From contig NZ_FMCW01000043.1 of NCBI RefSeq assembly GCF_900091595.1, positions 1-42,895 on the forward strand: a stretch of 42,895 nucleotides of DNA. Direction: 5' to 3'. The position numbers were made by a program, and so were the translations under genes. Below are positions 15,630 through 23,090 of this stretch, in pieces (the first letter of the stretch is position 1; each line of letters starts with the position of its first letter). This DNA is from Micromonospora haikouensis (GTDB lineage: Bacteria > Actinomycetota > Actinomycetes > Mycobacteriales > Micromonosporaceae). Under the pieces are notes generated by a model. That model worked only from the letters and a program-made list of their open reading frames with translations, was not told where the DNA came from and ran no database searches.

Positions 15630-16453
15630 ACCTCACCAGCCGCAGCGAGCGACTGACCGGCCGGATCTTCCTGATCGCGCTGGTCGTCGTCACGCTGCTG
15701 CCGTTCCTGAGCATGCTGTCGGCGGCGTTGCAGCCGCGCGGCACCGTCCCCACCGGACTGGCCTGGCCGGCGGACCCGCAGTGGGGCAACTTCGCCGACG
15801 CGTTCACCGCCGCCAACATGGGCGCGCTGCTGCGCTCCAGCCTGCTGATCGTCGTCGGGGTCGTGCCGATCGGCGTGGTCATCGCCACGATGGCCGGATT
15901 CGGGCTGGGCCACCTGCGGGTGCCCGGCGGCCGGATCGCCTTCGGCCTGCTGCTGCTCGGCCTGACCCTGCCCTTCGAGGCCGTGGTCACCCCGCTGTAC
16001 TACCAGATGCGCGACCTCGGCCTGCTCAACACCCGGTGGGCGATCATCCTGCCGCTGATCGGCCTGTACATGCCGTTCTCGGTGTTCTGGATGCGGGCGC
16101 ACTTCGCCACCGTGCCCAAGGAGCTCTCCGAGGCGGCGCGGGTCGACGGCAGCAACACCTGGCAGTTGTTCTGGCGCGTCCACGTGCCGCTGGCGCGGCC
16201 CGCCATCGCGTCGCTGACCATCCTGCTGTTCCTGTGGACCTGGAACCAGTTCCTGCTCGCCATCGTGCTCGTCGACGACGCCACGAAACGCACCATGGCC
16301 GGCGCGCTCGGGGCGTTCCAGGGGCAGTGGGGGACGGATCTGGTGCTGCTGTGCGCCGGCTCCCTGCTCATCCTCACCCCCACCCTCATCGTGTTCCTGA
16401 TCTTCCAACGCCAGTTCATCAAGGCCCTCATCCAGGGATCGCTGAAGGGATAG
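15626..16453 (+). CDS. Sugar ABC transporter permease (MalG/LacG type)
   Basis: A 275-residue partner permease. It has about six membrane helices and the EAA loop SEAARVDGSNTWQLFWRVHVP, which docks on the ATPase. The family-typical ending FQRQFIKALIQGSLKG is intact, so the protein is complete. The ATG at 15626 overlaps the upstream permease stop by 4 bases. It pairs with the MalF-like subunit. The esterase gene starts 3 bases after its stop, so the four genes are one transcription unit. Confidence 0.94.
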   Translation: MNLTSRSERLTGRIFLIALVVVTLLPFLSMLSAALQPRGTVPTGLAWPADPQWGNFADAFTAANMGALLRSSLLIVVGVVPIGVVIATMAGFGLGHLRVPGGRIAFGLLLLGLTLPFEAVVTPLYYQMRDLGLLNTRWAIILPLIGLYMPFSVFWMRAHFATVPKELSEAARVDGSNTWQLFWRVHVPLARPAIASLTILLFLWTWNQFLLAIVLVDDATKRTMAGALGAFQGQWGTDLVLLCAGSLLILTPTLIVFLIFQRQFIKALIQGSLKG

Positions 16454-16456
16454 CGC

Positions 16457-17614
16457 GTGACGACGCCTGCACCGGTCCACGGCGACGCCGACGAGGGCTT
16501 CGGCCCGGTCGTCGACGTCTTCCGGGACAACTTCACCGCGCGCGGCGACGTGGGCGCCGCGGTCGCCCTCTACGTGCGGGGCCGCAAGGTCGTCGACCTG
16601 TACGGCGGGCTCGCCGACCCGCGCTCCGGCCGCCGGTGGGCCGCCGACACCCCGGCGGTCGTCTTCTCCTGCACCAAGGGGATCCTGGCGGTCTGCGCGT
16701 ACCTGCTGGTCCAGCAGGGCCGCCTCGACCTGGACGCCCCCGTCACCCGGTACTGGCCCGAGTTCGGCCAGCACGGCAAGGACGGGATCCCGGTGCGCTG
16801 GCTGTTCACCCACCAGGCCGGCCTGCCGGCCCTGGACCGGCCGCTGACCCGCGCGGACGTGGTCGCCTGGACGCCGGTGATCGAGGCGATCGAGGCGCAG
16901 CCGCCGCTCTGGCCGCCGGGCACCGCGCACAGCTACCACGCGATGACCTACGGCTGGCTGGTCGGCGAGGTGATCCGCCGGGTCACCGGGCAACTGCCCG
17001 GCGCGTTCTTCCGCGCCGCGCTCGCCGACCCGCTCGGCCTGCGTACCTGGATCGGCCTTCCCGACGCCGCGCGTGCCGCGGTGGCCTGGATGCTGGCGCC
17101 GCCGCCCGGTGCGGTGCCGGCCCCGGACCCGGTCGCCGAGCGGGGGCTGACCATGAACGGCGCCTATCCCTTCCCGGCCGACGACGAGGGCCTGGTCAGC
17201 TTCAACGACCCGGTCATCCAGGCCGCCGGGATCCCGGGGGCCGGCGCGGTCAGCACCGCCGAGGGCCTGGCCCGGCTCTACGCCGCCGCCGTGTCCGACG
17301 TCGGCGGTGGCCCGCGCCTGCTCACCGCCGCGTCGGTCGACGACGCGACCACGCCCCGGGTCTGGGGCCAGCAGCGCTACGGGCCGCCGGACGGGGGGCA
17401 GCGCTGGGGGACCGGCTTCCTGCTGGACTCCCCGCCGGCCCGGCCGCTGCTGGGCGCGCGCAGCTTCGGCCACGACGGCGCGGGCGGCCACGTGGCCTTC
17501 GGCGACGACGCCCACGAGGTGGGCTTCGCGTACGTGGTCAACCAGATGGGCGGGGTGGACGACGAGCGGGGCGACCGGCTGGTCGCCGCCGTGCGCCGGT
17601 GCCTGGAGGGCTGA
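16457..17614 (+). CDS. Beta-lactamase-fold serine hydrolase (family VIII esterase type)
   Basis: A 385-residue protein of the penicillin-binding-protein/beta-lactamase superfamily, closest in pattern to EstB-like esterases. The nucleophile motif SCTKG (Ser-x-x-Lys) is near residue 73. The second motif appears as SYHAMTYGWLVGEV near 158, with the Tyr. A Gly-rich C-terminal segment (SFGHDGAGGHVAFGD) fits the third motif. There is no signal peptide, so it should be cytoplasmic. It is tightly linked to the sugar importer, which suggests removal of acyl groups from an imported esterified sugar, though these enzymes are often promiscuous. The GTG start has only a weak GAAGGGA site and is probably coupled to the permease stop. 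Confidence 0.85.
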   Translation: MTTPAPVHGDADEGFGPVVDVFRDNFTARGDVGAAVALYVRGRKVVDLYGGLADPRSGRRWAADTPAVVFSCTKGILAVCAYLLVQQGRLDLDAPVTRYWPEFGQHGKDGIPVRWLFTHQAGLPALDRPLTRADVVAWTPVIEAIEAQPPLWPPGTAHSYHAMTYGWLVGEVIRRVTGQLPGAFFRAALADPLGLRTWIGLPDAARAAVAWMLAPPPGAVPAPDPVAERGLTMNGAYPFPADDEGLVSFNDPVIQAAGIPGAGAVSTAEGLARLYAAAVSDVGGGPRLLTAASVDDATTPRVWGQQRYGPPDGGQRWGTGFLLDSPPARPLLGARSFGHDGAGGHVAFGDDAHEVGFAYVVNQMGGVDDERGDRLVAAVRRCLEG

Positions 17615-17642
17615 CCCTGCACCGGGTACGGCAACGCGGACA

Positions 17643-17709
17643 CCGTCCGGCCCGATCCGTCGGCCCGCGCCGACCCGTCGGGTGCCGGGCGGCGGGTCGG
17701 CCCGGACGG
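17643..17709. terminator. Nested hairpin after the sugar importer operon
   Basis: CCGTCCGG at 17643-17650 pairs with 17702-17709, and CCGACCCG at 17670-17677 pairs with 17693-17700 inside it. It lies 29 bases after the esterase stop with no U tract. A second stem-loop could compete. Confidence 0.4.
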
Positions 17710-17736
17710 GGCGGCCGCGGGGTCCACAATGGCGCG

Positions 17737-18459
17737 ATGAGCGTGGGGGAGGGTGGGTCGACCGCCCTGGACTACTACCTGGTCCATCCGGGCCCGGCCG
17801 GCGGCGAGCCGCGCGGCCGGCCGGAGGGCGTGGTCGTCGAGGAGTTCGTGTTCGCGGCGGACCACTCGGCGGTGCGCCTGCACAGCGCCGCGTGGACCCC
17901 GCAGGACGGCGGCTGGTGGAGCTCGGCGGACTTCAGCCGGACCATGCGCCTCGACGCCGCCCTGCGCAACCGCGTGGTCGCCGTCACCCGGCGCGAGTGC
18001 GGGGCCGCCTACCGCGAGCTCGGCGGCGGCGAACTGCCCGACGAGGGGGCGCTGCGCGGCCACTTCCACGACGCCGAGCCGCTGGCCACGGCACCGCTGT
18101 CCCTCGGCACCACCGGGATCACCGCCGGGTTCCACGCGACCCGGGTCTACCGGGTCCTGTTCGTCGACGTGCTGGGGCCGGACGGCCTGGCGCACCTGCG
18201 GGACACCGGGCGGATGACCGTCACCGGTGACGTGGCCGACCCACGGGCCCGGGTCGTCGGCGTCGCCCGTCGCCGGGTCGGCGACGACGAGTTCACCTGG
18301 CACCTGCGCCGCATCGGTGGTGGTGGCCCGTGGTGCCTGGACCTGACCGCCGACCTGGCCGGCAGCCGGGACGGGGCCATCCGGCCGGTCCTGCGGGAGC
18401 TGACCACGACGCTACGGATGCGGGGGCTGCTTCCCGTCACGGTCGAGCGCCTCTCCTGA
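17737..18459 (+). CDS. Uncharacterised cytoplasmic protein (240 aa)
   Basis: Not recognised. The 240-residue product has no signal peptide or membrane segment. It is acidic and shows a regular alternation of short strands in the C-terminal half (RVYRVLFVDVLGPDGLAHL, GRMTVTGDVADP), suggesting a mixed alpha/beta fold. Two Cys are present, one in TRRECGAAYREL near residue 88. The ATG at 17737 follows a GC-rich stretch with no clear ribosome site, so the exact start is uncertain. An overlapping ATG at 17729 is in another frame. It stands alone: the esterase ends 120 bases upstream and the gene downstream is convergent. Codon use is that of a real gene. Confidence 0.75.
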   Translation: MSVGEGGSTALDYYLVHPGPAGGEPRGRPEGVVVEEFVFAADHSAVRLHSAAWTPQDGGWWSSADFSRTMRLDAALRNRVVAVTRRECGAAYRELGGGELPDEGALRGHFHDAEPLATAPLSLGTTGITAGFHATRVYRVLFVDVLGPDGLAHLRDTGRMTVTGDVADPRARVVGVARRRVGDDEFTWHLRRIGGGGPWCLDLTADLAGSRDGAIRPVLRELTTTLRMRGLLPVTVERLS

Positions 18460-18500
18460 CCGCCGGGCGGGTGCGGCGCCCGACGGCCAGAAGAAACGGC

Positions 18501-19100
18501 TCAGGACGCCGGCGACGGGCTGACCGCCGCACACGCGGACAGTGCCTCCGCCGTCTTCGTGTCGTCGGAGTCGAGGTCGTCGGGGTCGACGCCCCGGTTG
18601 CTCAGGCAGGTGCGGTAGGCCGCGCTGCGGCCGTCGCCCTGCCCGCCGTTCGGGGCACCCGAACCGCTCGGCCGCGCGCCCGGTCCGCCGGCGCCGCCCG
18701 GCCCGCCGCTGGGCCGCACCGACGCGCACGCCTCCTGCGCCTTCTCCCACGTGGCCTCGTCGACGCCGTCGGGGCGTCCCATGCCCGGTCCGCCGCGTCC
18801 CGCGCCCGCCGAGGCGTCCGGTCGGGCCGAGGGACGCACGGTGGGGCCACCGGAGGGATCGCCGGAGGGCCGGGCCGTCGGGGCGCTGGACGGCCGCGCG
18901 TCGCCCGCGCCGGCCGACGGCAGGGTGACGCCGTTGTCCTGCAGGCATTCCTGGTACGCGGCGAAGCCGTTCTGGCTGCTCTGCGCGCTGTCGCCGGCCG
19001 ACGTGGCCGCGTCGTCCGAGCCGCTGCAGGCGGCCGACAGTGACAGGGCGACGACGGTAAGCGTGGCCGCGAACAGGCGGCCCTTTCCAGACAGCGACAT
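18501..19100 (-). CDS. Secreted lipoprotein with two Cys-pair repeats, beside the efflux locus
   Basis: A 199-residue exported lipoprotein: basic N-terminus, hydrophobic core and the lipobox LSAAC, so it is anchored outside the membrane. The mature part has two similar units. The first is YQECLQDNGV followed later by EACASV; the second is YRTCLSNRGV followed by SACAAV. Each unit carries two Cys. Between and inside them are long Pro/Ser/Gly/Arg-rich linkers that are probably disordered. No function is known to me. It is divergent from the first membrane-fusion gene, and the shared promoter region holds two 11-bp repeat arrays, so it is probably part of the same regulon. It may be a sensor or chaperone for the efflux system (inference). 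Start ATG has AGGAG upstream. Confidence 0.85.
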   Translation of the reverse strand: MSLSGKGRLFAATLTVVALSLSAACSGSDDAATSAGDSAQSSQNGFAAYQECLQDNGVTLPSAGAGDARPSSAPTARPSGDPSGGPTVRPSARPDASAGAGRGGPGMGRPDGVDEATWEKAQEACASVRPSGGPGGAGGPGARPSGSGAPNGGQGDGRSAAYRTCLSNRGVDPDDLDSDDTKTAEALSACAAVSPSPAS

Positions 19101-19121
19101 GCGAACTCCTCGACCTTCTCC

Positions 19122-19155
19122 GGGGCCCGTCCAGGTAAGGGGCCCATCCAGGTAA
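19122..19155. repeat. Two tandem 17-bp repeats in the lipoprotein leader
   Basis: GGGGCCCGTCCAGGTAA at 19122-19138 is followed at once by GGGGCCCATCCAGGTAA at 19139-19155, with one mismatch. They lie between the lipoprotein start and the 11-bp repeat array. On the minus strand each reads TTACCTGGA, so one may contain the -10 element. Confidence 0.7.
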
Positions 19156-19174
19156 CCGGGGCCACCTCACCGGC

Positions 19175-19207
19175 GGCTCGGCCCTGGCTCGGAGTTGGCT
19201 CGGAATC
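19175..19207 (-). promoter_or_regulatory. Three 11-bp direct repeats, probable OmpR-type regulator site (lipoprotein side)
   Basis: GGCTCGGCCCT, GGCTCGGAGTT and GGCTCGGAATC follow each other without a gap, one per helical turn. That spacing is typical for OmpR/PhoB-family dimers. The response regulator gene lies 1.4 kb downstream. Confidence 0.65.
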
Positions 19208-19225
19208 CGACCGCCCGAGCCCGGC

Positions 19226-19258
19226 CGTTCCCAGTCAACTCCGAGCTGAGGCCGAGCC
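19226..19258 (+). promoter_or_regulatory. Inverted copy of the 11-bp repeat array (membrane-fusion side)
   Basis: On the minus strand, from right to left: GGCTCGGCCTC, AGCTCGGAGTT and GACTGGGAACG. It mirrors the 19175-19207 array, so each divergent promoter has its own oriented triplet. The first fusion-protein ATG is 34 bases downstream, which suggests a very short leader. Confidence 0.65.
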
Positions 19259-19291
19259 GGCGACGAGCAGGGGTGTGCAGACTGGCCACCC

Positions 19292-20548
19292 ATGGGAGAC
19301 GGCCTGAAACGACGGTGGCGTACCCGGCGCGTACGCCGGGGCGTGGCGGGCGGCGTCGCCCTGCTCCTGCTCGGTGCGGGCGGCGCGTGGGCCCTGACCA
19401 CGACCGCCGAGCCGACGACCGCCCGGCCGGCCACCGTGGCCGTCGACCGGGGCGCTGTCGCCGTCGAGGTGGCCACCTCGGGCACCGTCGCGCCGGCGAC
19501 CACCCGCGCCCTGAGCTTCACCGTCGCCGGAACGGTGCAGACCGTCTCCGTGCGGGCGGGCGACGTGGTGCGGGCGGGGCAGCGGCTGGCCGCCGTCGCC
19601 GACGAGGACGTCGCCACCGCCGCCGAGGCGGTGGACGAGGCCGAGGCCGACCTGGCCGAGGCGCGTGACACGCTCACCCAGGCACGCGAGTCGGCGGACG
19701 ACGCGGCGACGTCGGACTGCTCGACCGGCAGCTCCGGCTCCGGCGTGCGACCGGTCGCCTGGAGTTCGCCCACGGCGACCGCCATCACGCCGACGCCCAC
19801 CGCCTCCGCCAGCTCCCCGACCCCCTCCGCCTCGCCCACCACCGCCGGCCCGACGTCCGGCCCGACGGCCACCGGCGGCGGGTCGGCACGCCCGTCGGCG
19901 TCCACCCAGGGCGGCTCCTGTTCCGCCAGCGGCGGGGGCACCGACCCGATCCTGCAGGCGCAGCGGCGGGTCAACCAGGCCGAGGCCAGCCTCGCCGACG
20001 CGCAGGACGCGCTGGCCGGTGCCACGATCACCGCGCCGATCCGTGGCACCGTGCTGTCCGTCGCGGGGAAGGTGGGCAGCGAGGTCGGCCGGGGCAGCAC
20101 CTTCATCACCCTCGCCGACACGTTCGCCATGCAGGTCGAGGCCAAGTTCCCCGAGGCCGACGCGGTGGCCCTGGCCGTCGGGCAGAGCGCCGCGCTCACC
20201 CTCCCCGACCGGCCCGACAGCACCTTCCCGGCGACCGTCGTCCAGGTCGACCCCGTCGGCAGCAGCGACGGCACCCTGGTCCGCTACGGTGTCGTGCTCT
20301 CCTTCGCCGACGCGCCCCAGGACCTGCTCGTCGGGCAGAGCGCCGCGGTCACCGTGCAGACCGCAGCGGCGCAGGACGCGCTGCGGGTGCCCTCCACGGC
20401 GGTGCACGAGGTCGCCGACCGCACCGGGACCGTCCGGGTGGGCGTCGAGGGTGCGACACGCACGGTCACCATCGGGTTGCGCGGTGGTCAGTACACCGAG
20501 ATCACCTCCGGCCTCACCGTCGGTGAGTTGGTGCTCCGCTCCTGGTGA
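19292..20548 (+). CDS. Membrane-fusion (HlyD/MacA-like) efflux adaptor 1
   Basis: A 418-residue adaptor anchored by one N-terminal helix (VAGGVALLLLGAGGAWAL) and exposed outside. The biotinyl-lipoyl halves flank a coiled-coil region (AAEAVDEAEADLAEARDTL and QRRVNQAEASLADAQDAL). Then come ATITAPIRGTVLSVAG and a beta-barrel with LVGQSAAVTVQTAAAQDALRVP. An unusual insert of about 70 Ser/Thr/Pro/Gly residues, with a Cys near each end, sits where the alpha-hairpin tip should be. Its own regulator array lies just upstream, and the response regulator gene follows 70-odd bases after its stop. It would work with the MacB-like ATPase and permease further down. The substrate is unknown. Confidence 0.88.
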   Translation: MGDGLKRRWRTRRVRRGVAGGVALLLLGAGGAWALTTTAEPTTARPATVAVDRGAVAVEVATSGTVAPATTRALSFTVAGTVQTVSVRAGDVVRAGQRLAAVADEDVATAAEAVDEAEADLAEARDTLTQARESADDAATSDCSTGSSGSGVRPVAWSSPTATAITPTPTASASSPTPSASPTTAGPTSGPTATGGGSARPSASTQGGSCSASGGGTDPILQAQRRVNQAEASLADAQDALAGATITAPIRGTVLSVAGKVGSEVGRGSTFITLADTFAMQVEAKFPEADAVALAVGQSAALTLPDRPDSTFPATVVQVDPVGSSDGTLVRYGVVLSFADAPQDLLVGQSAAVTVQTAAAQDALRVPSTAVHEVADRTGTVRVGVEGATRTVTIGLRGGQYTEITSGLTVGELVLRSW

Positions 20549-20621
20549 CAGCGGGCCTGGTGACAGCGGGATCACAGGTTCGGCACAGTGGGCGTGGAGA
20601 CCCGTCCGGTAGGCAGTGGCA

Positions 20622-21398
20622 GTGCCTACCGACATTCTCCGGCCACCGACCGGGCGGACCGCGACGGCCCTCGACGGCGCGTGCGCCGCCCGGGTGCTCG
20701 TGGTCGACGACGAACCGAACATCTCCACGCTGCTCGCGGTCACCCTGGGGCTCGTCGCGTACGAGACCAGGGTCGCCGCCAGCGGCCGGGCGGCGCTGGC
20801 CCTGGTGGAGGAGTTCGACCCGCATCTGGTGGTCCTCGACGTGATGCTGCCCGACCTCGACGGCTTCGAGGTCGCCCGCCGGCTGCGGGCGGCCGGTCGC
20901 CCGGTGCCGGTGCTCTTCCTCACCGCGCGGGACACCGTCGACGACCGGGTCACCGGGCTGGTCGTCGGCGCGGACGACTACGTGGCCAAGCCGTTCAGCC
21001 TGGAGGAGGTGGTGCTGCGCATCCGGGCCATCCTGCGGCGTAGCCACCCGGAGCCGTCCCCGGCCGCGCCGCCGGCACCCCCGCCCCCGGCCGCCCTGCG
21101 CTACGCCGACCTGGAACTCGACGACGACGCGCACGAGGTGCGCAGGGCCGGGCGACCGGTCGACCTGTCGCCGACGGAGTTCCGGCTGCTGCACTTCCTG
21201 CTCGCCAACGCGGGGCGGGTGGTGAGCAAGGCGCAGATCCTCGACCGGGTGTGGAACTACGACTTCGGCGGGGACGGGCGCATCGTCGAGTCGTACGTCT
21301 ACTACCTGCGGCGCAAGATCGATCGGCTCGGTCCGCCGCTGATCCACACCGTACGCGGAGTGGGGTACACGCTGCGGCTGCCGCGCGGCGACGCGTGA
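20622..21398 (+). CDS. OmpR-family response regulator
   Basis: A 258-residue two-domain regulator. The receiver domain has the acidic pair in VLVVDDEPN, the phospho-acceptor Asp73 in LVVLDVMLPDLDG, and the conserved Lys in VAKPFSLEE. A Pro/Ala linker leads to a winged helix (LSPTEFRLLHFLLANAGRVV, ending YVYYLRRKIDRLG and RGVGYTLRL). The second GTG at 20622 is preferred over the GTG at 20616 because AGG sits 8 bases before it. Its stop overlaps the kinase start (GTGA). It probably binds the 11-bp repeats at 19175-19258 and 23026-23047 (inference from family and spacing). Confidence 0.95.
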   Translation: MPTDILRPPTGRTATALDGACAARVLVVDDEPNISTLLAVTLGLVAYETRVAASGRAALALVEEFDPHLVVLDVMLPDLDGFEVARRLRAAGRPVPVLFLTARDTVDDRVTGLVVGADDYVAKPFSLEEVVLRIRAILRRSHPEPSPAAPPAPPPPAALRYADLELDDDAHEVRRAGRPVDLSPTEFRLLHFLLANAGRVVSKAQILDRVWNYDFGGDGRIVESYVYYLRRKIDRLGPPLIHTVRGVGYTLRLPRGDA

Positions 21399-23044
21399 GC
21401 CGCCGGCCGGTCCGTCCCTGGGCGCACTGGACGCTGCGTTCCCGGCTCGTGCTCCTGGTCGGGATCCTCGCCACGCTCGCCCTGCTCGGGGCGAACGCCG
21501 CCGGCCTGGTCCTGCTGCGCGGGTACCTGCTGCAACGGGTCGACCAGCAGCTCACCGGCCAGGCCCGGCCGTTCGCCGACGCCCCGCGCACCGCGGCCGG
21601 GTCCTCCACCGGCGACGACGCTCCGGCCGGGCCGCGCAACCCCGGCCGGCTGGCCCGGCTCGGCCCCGACCAGCTGGTCGTCCACTACCTGGCCGACGGC
21701 ACCCGGGACGCCGAGCGCAGCAGCACGCCGACGGCCGGCGCACCCGATCCCGGCCCGCTGGCCGAGGTGGCGGCGCGGGCCCGGGACGGACGCCCGTACA
21801 CCGTCGACGGCGACGGCGACGGGTGGCGGCTGCTGGCGGTGTCCGCCGGCGACGGCGGGGAGGTCGTGGTGCTCGGCGCGTCCCTGGCCGAGGCGGAGCG
21901 GACCGTCGATCGGCTCATGGTCATCGACGTCGCGGTGACCGGCAGCGTGCTGGTCGTGCTCGGCCTGCTCGCCGCCTTCGTGGTCCGCCTCGGGCTGCGT
22001 CCGCTGACCAGGATGGAACGCGTCGTCGCGGGCATCACCGGCGGCGACCTGGCCCGCCGGCTGGACGACACCGACCCGCACACCGAGCCCGGCCGGCTCG
22101 GCGCCGCGGTGAACCTCATGCTGGACCGCATCGGCACGGAGATGACCGCCCGGGCCGCAGCCGACCGCCGGCTGCGCCAGTTCGTTGCCGACGCCTCGCA
22201 CGAACTGCGCACCCCGCTGACCTCGATCCGGGGCTTCGCCGAGCTGTACCGCCGCGGCGGCGCCCCGCCCGGCCCGCGGCTGGCGGAGGCGATGGGCCGC
22301 ATCGAGGCCGAGGCCGCCCGGATGGGAGTGCTCGTCGAGGACCTGCTCCTGCTCGCCCGGCTGGACCGGCACCGCACCCCGGTGCTGCGCCCGGTCGACC
22401 TGCTGGAGGTCGCCGCCGACACCATCCGCGACGCGCACGCCCGGGCCCCGGGGCGGCGGATCCGGTTGACCACCCTCGCCGAGGACGACGAGACGTTCGA
22501 GCCGCCGACCGTGCTCGGCGACGAACACCGGCTGCGTCAGGTCGCCGCGAACCTGCTCGGCAACGCCATGCAGCACACCGGGCCGGGCGCGCGGGTGACC
22601 GTCCGCATCGGCCGGGTCGCCGCGTCGGTGGTCGACTCCCCGCTGCCGGCGCTCCGGGGAGGTGCGCTGGTCCGGTCCGGCCCGGCACCGGCCCGGCCCA
22701 CCGGCGCGCTCGCGGTGCTGGAGGTGCACGACGACGGCCCGGGCATCCCCGTCGAACACGCCACCCGGGTCTTCGAACGGCTCTACCGCGCCGACCCGAG
22801 CCGGGGGCGGGGCGACGGCGGCGGCTCCGGGCTCGGGCTGAGCATCGCGGCGTCGATCGCGTACGCCCACGGCGGCTGGATCGAGCTGGACACGGCCCCC
22901 GGCGCGGGCACCGCCTTCCGCGTACTGCTGCCCGCCGCCGGCTCCCCGGCGCAGGGCGAGGGGCCGACGCCGCCGGCCCGCGACGCGCCGGCCGGCCAGC
23001 ACGACCCCGGCTCCCGGCCGGCGCCGATTCCGAGCCAGCTCTGA
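21395..23044 (+). CDS. Sensor histidine kinase
   Basis: A 549-residue membrane kinase. Its layout is TM1 near residues 15-40 (LVLLVGILATLALLGANAAG), an extracytoplasmic domain to about 180, TM2 near 180-205 (VLVVLGLLAAFVVRLGL), then HAMP. The HisKA domain has ASHELRTPL with the phospho-acceptor His269, and the C-terminal HATPase domain has LGNAMQH, DDGPGIP and GSGLGLSI. The sensor domain has no clear homology to me, but it is long and Pro/Asp-rich. It is translationally coupled to the regulator (GTGA). The last bases of the gene hold a probable regulator site for the next gene. It probably senses an envelope-active compound and induces the efflux genes. Confidence 0.95.
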   Translation: MSRRPVRPWAHWTLRSRLVLLVGILATLALLGANAAGLVLLRGYLLQRVDQQLTGQARPFADAPRTAAGSSTGDDAPAGPRNPGRLARLGPDQLVVHYLADGTRDAERSSTPTAGAPDPGPLAEVAARARDGRPYTVDGDGDGWRLLAVSAGDGGEVVVLGASLAEAERTVDRLMVIDVAVTGSVLVVLGLLAAFVVRLGLRPLTRMERVVAGITGGDLARRLDDTDPHTEPGRLGAAVNLMLDRIGTEMTARAAADRRLRQFVADASHELRTPLTSIRGFAELYRRGGAPPGPRLAEAMGRIEAEAARMGVLVEDLLLLARLDRHRTPVLRPVDLLEVAADTIRDAHARAPGRRIRLTTLAEDDETFEPPTVLGDEHRLRQVAANLLGNAMQHTGPGARVTVRIGRVAASVVDSPLPALRGGALVRSGPAPARPTGALAVLEVHDDGPGIPVEHATRVFERLYRADPSRGRGDGGGSGLGLSIAASIAYAHGGWIELDTAPGAGTAFRVLLPAAGSPAQGEGPTPPARDAPAGQHDPGSRPAPIPSQL

Positions 23045-23047
23045 GGT
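23026..23047 (+). promoter_or_regulatory. Second probable response-regulator site, inside the kinase 3' end
   Basis: GATTCCGAGCC and AGCTCTGAGGT are two adjacent 11-mers. The first is the exact complement of the repeat at 19197-19207, and the second matches the array repeat at 7 of 11 positions. It is 44 bases upstream of the second fusion-protein ATG, so that gene may have its own promoter. Confidence 0.5.
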
Positions 23048-23090
23048 GGCGTCGAAGGTCCTCCGAGGCTGGGCCGCCAGGATCCCTGGC

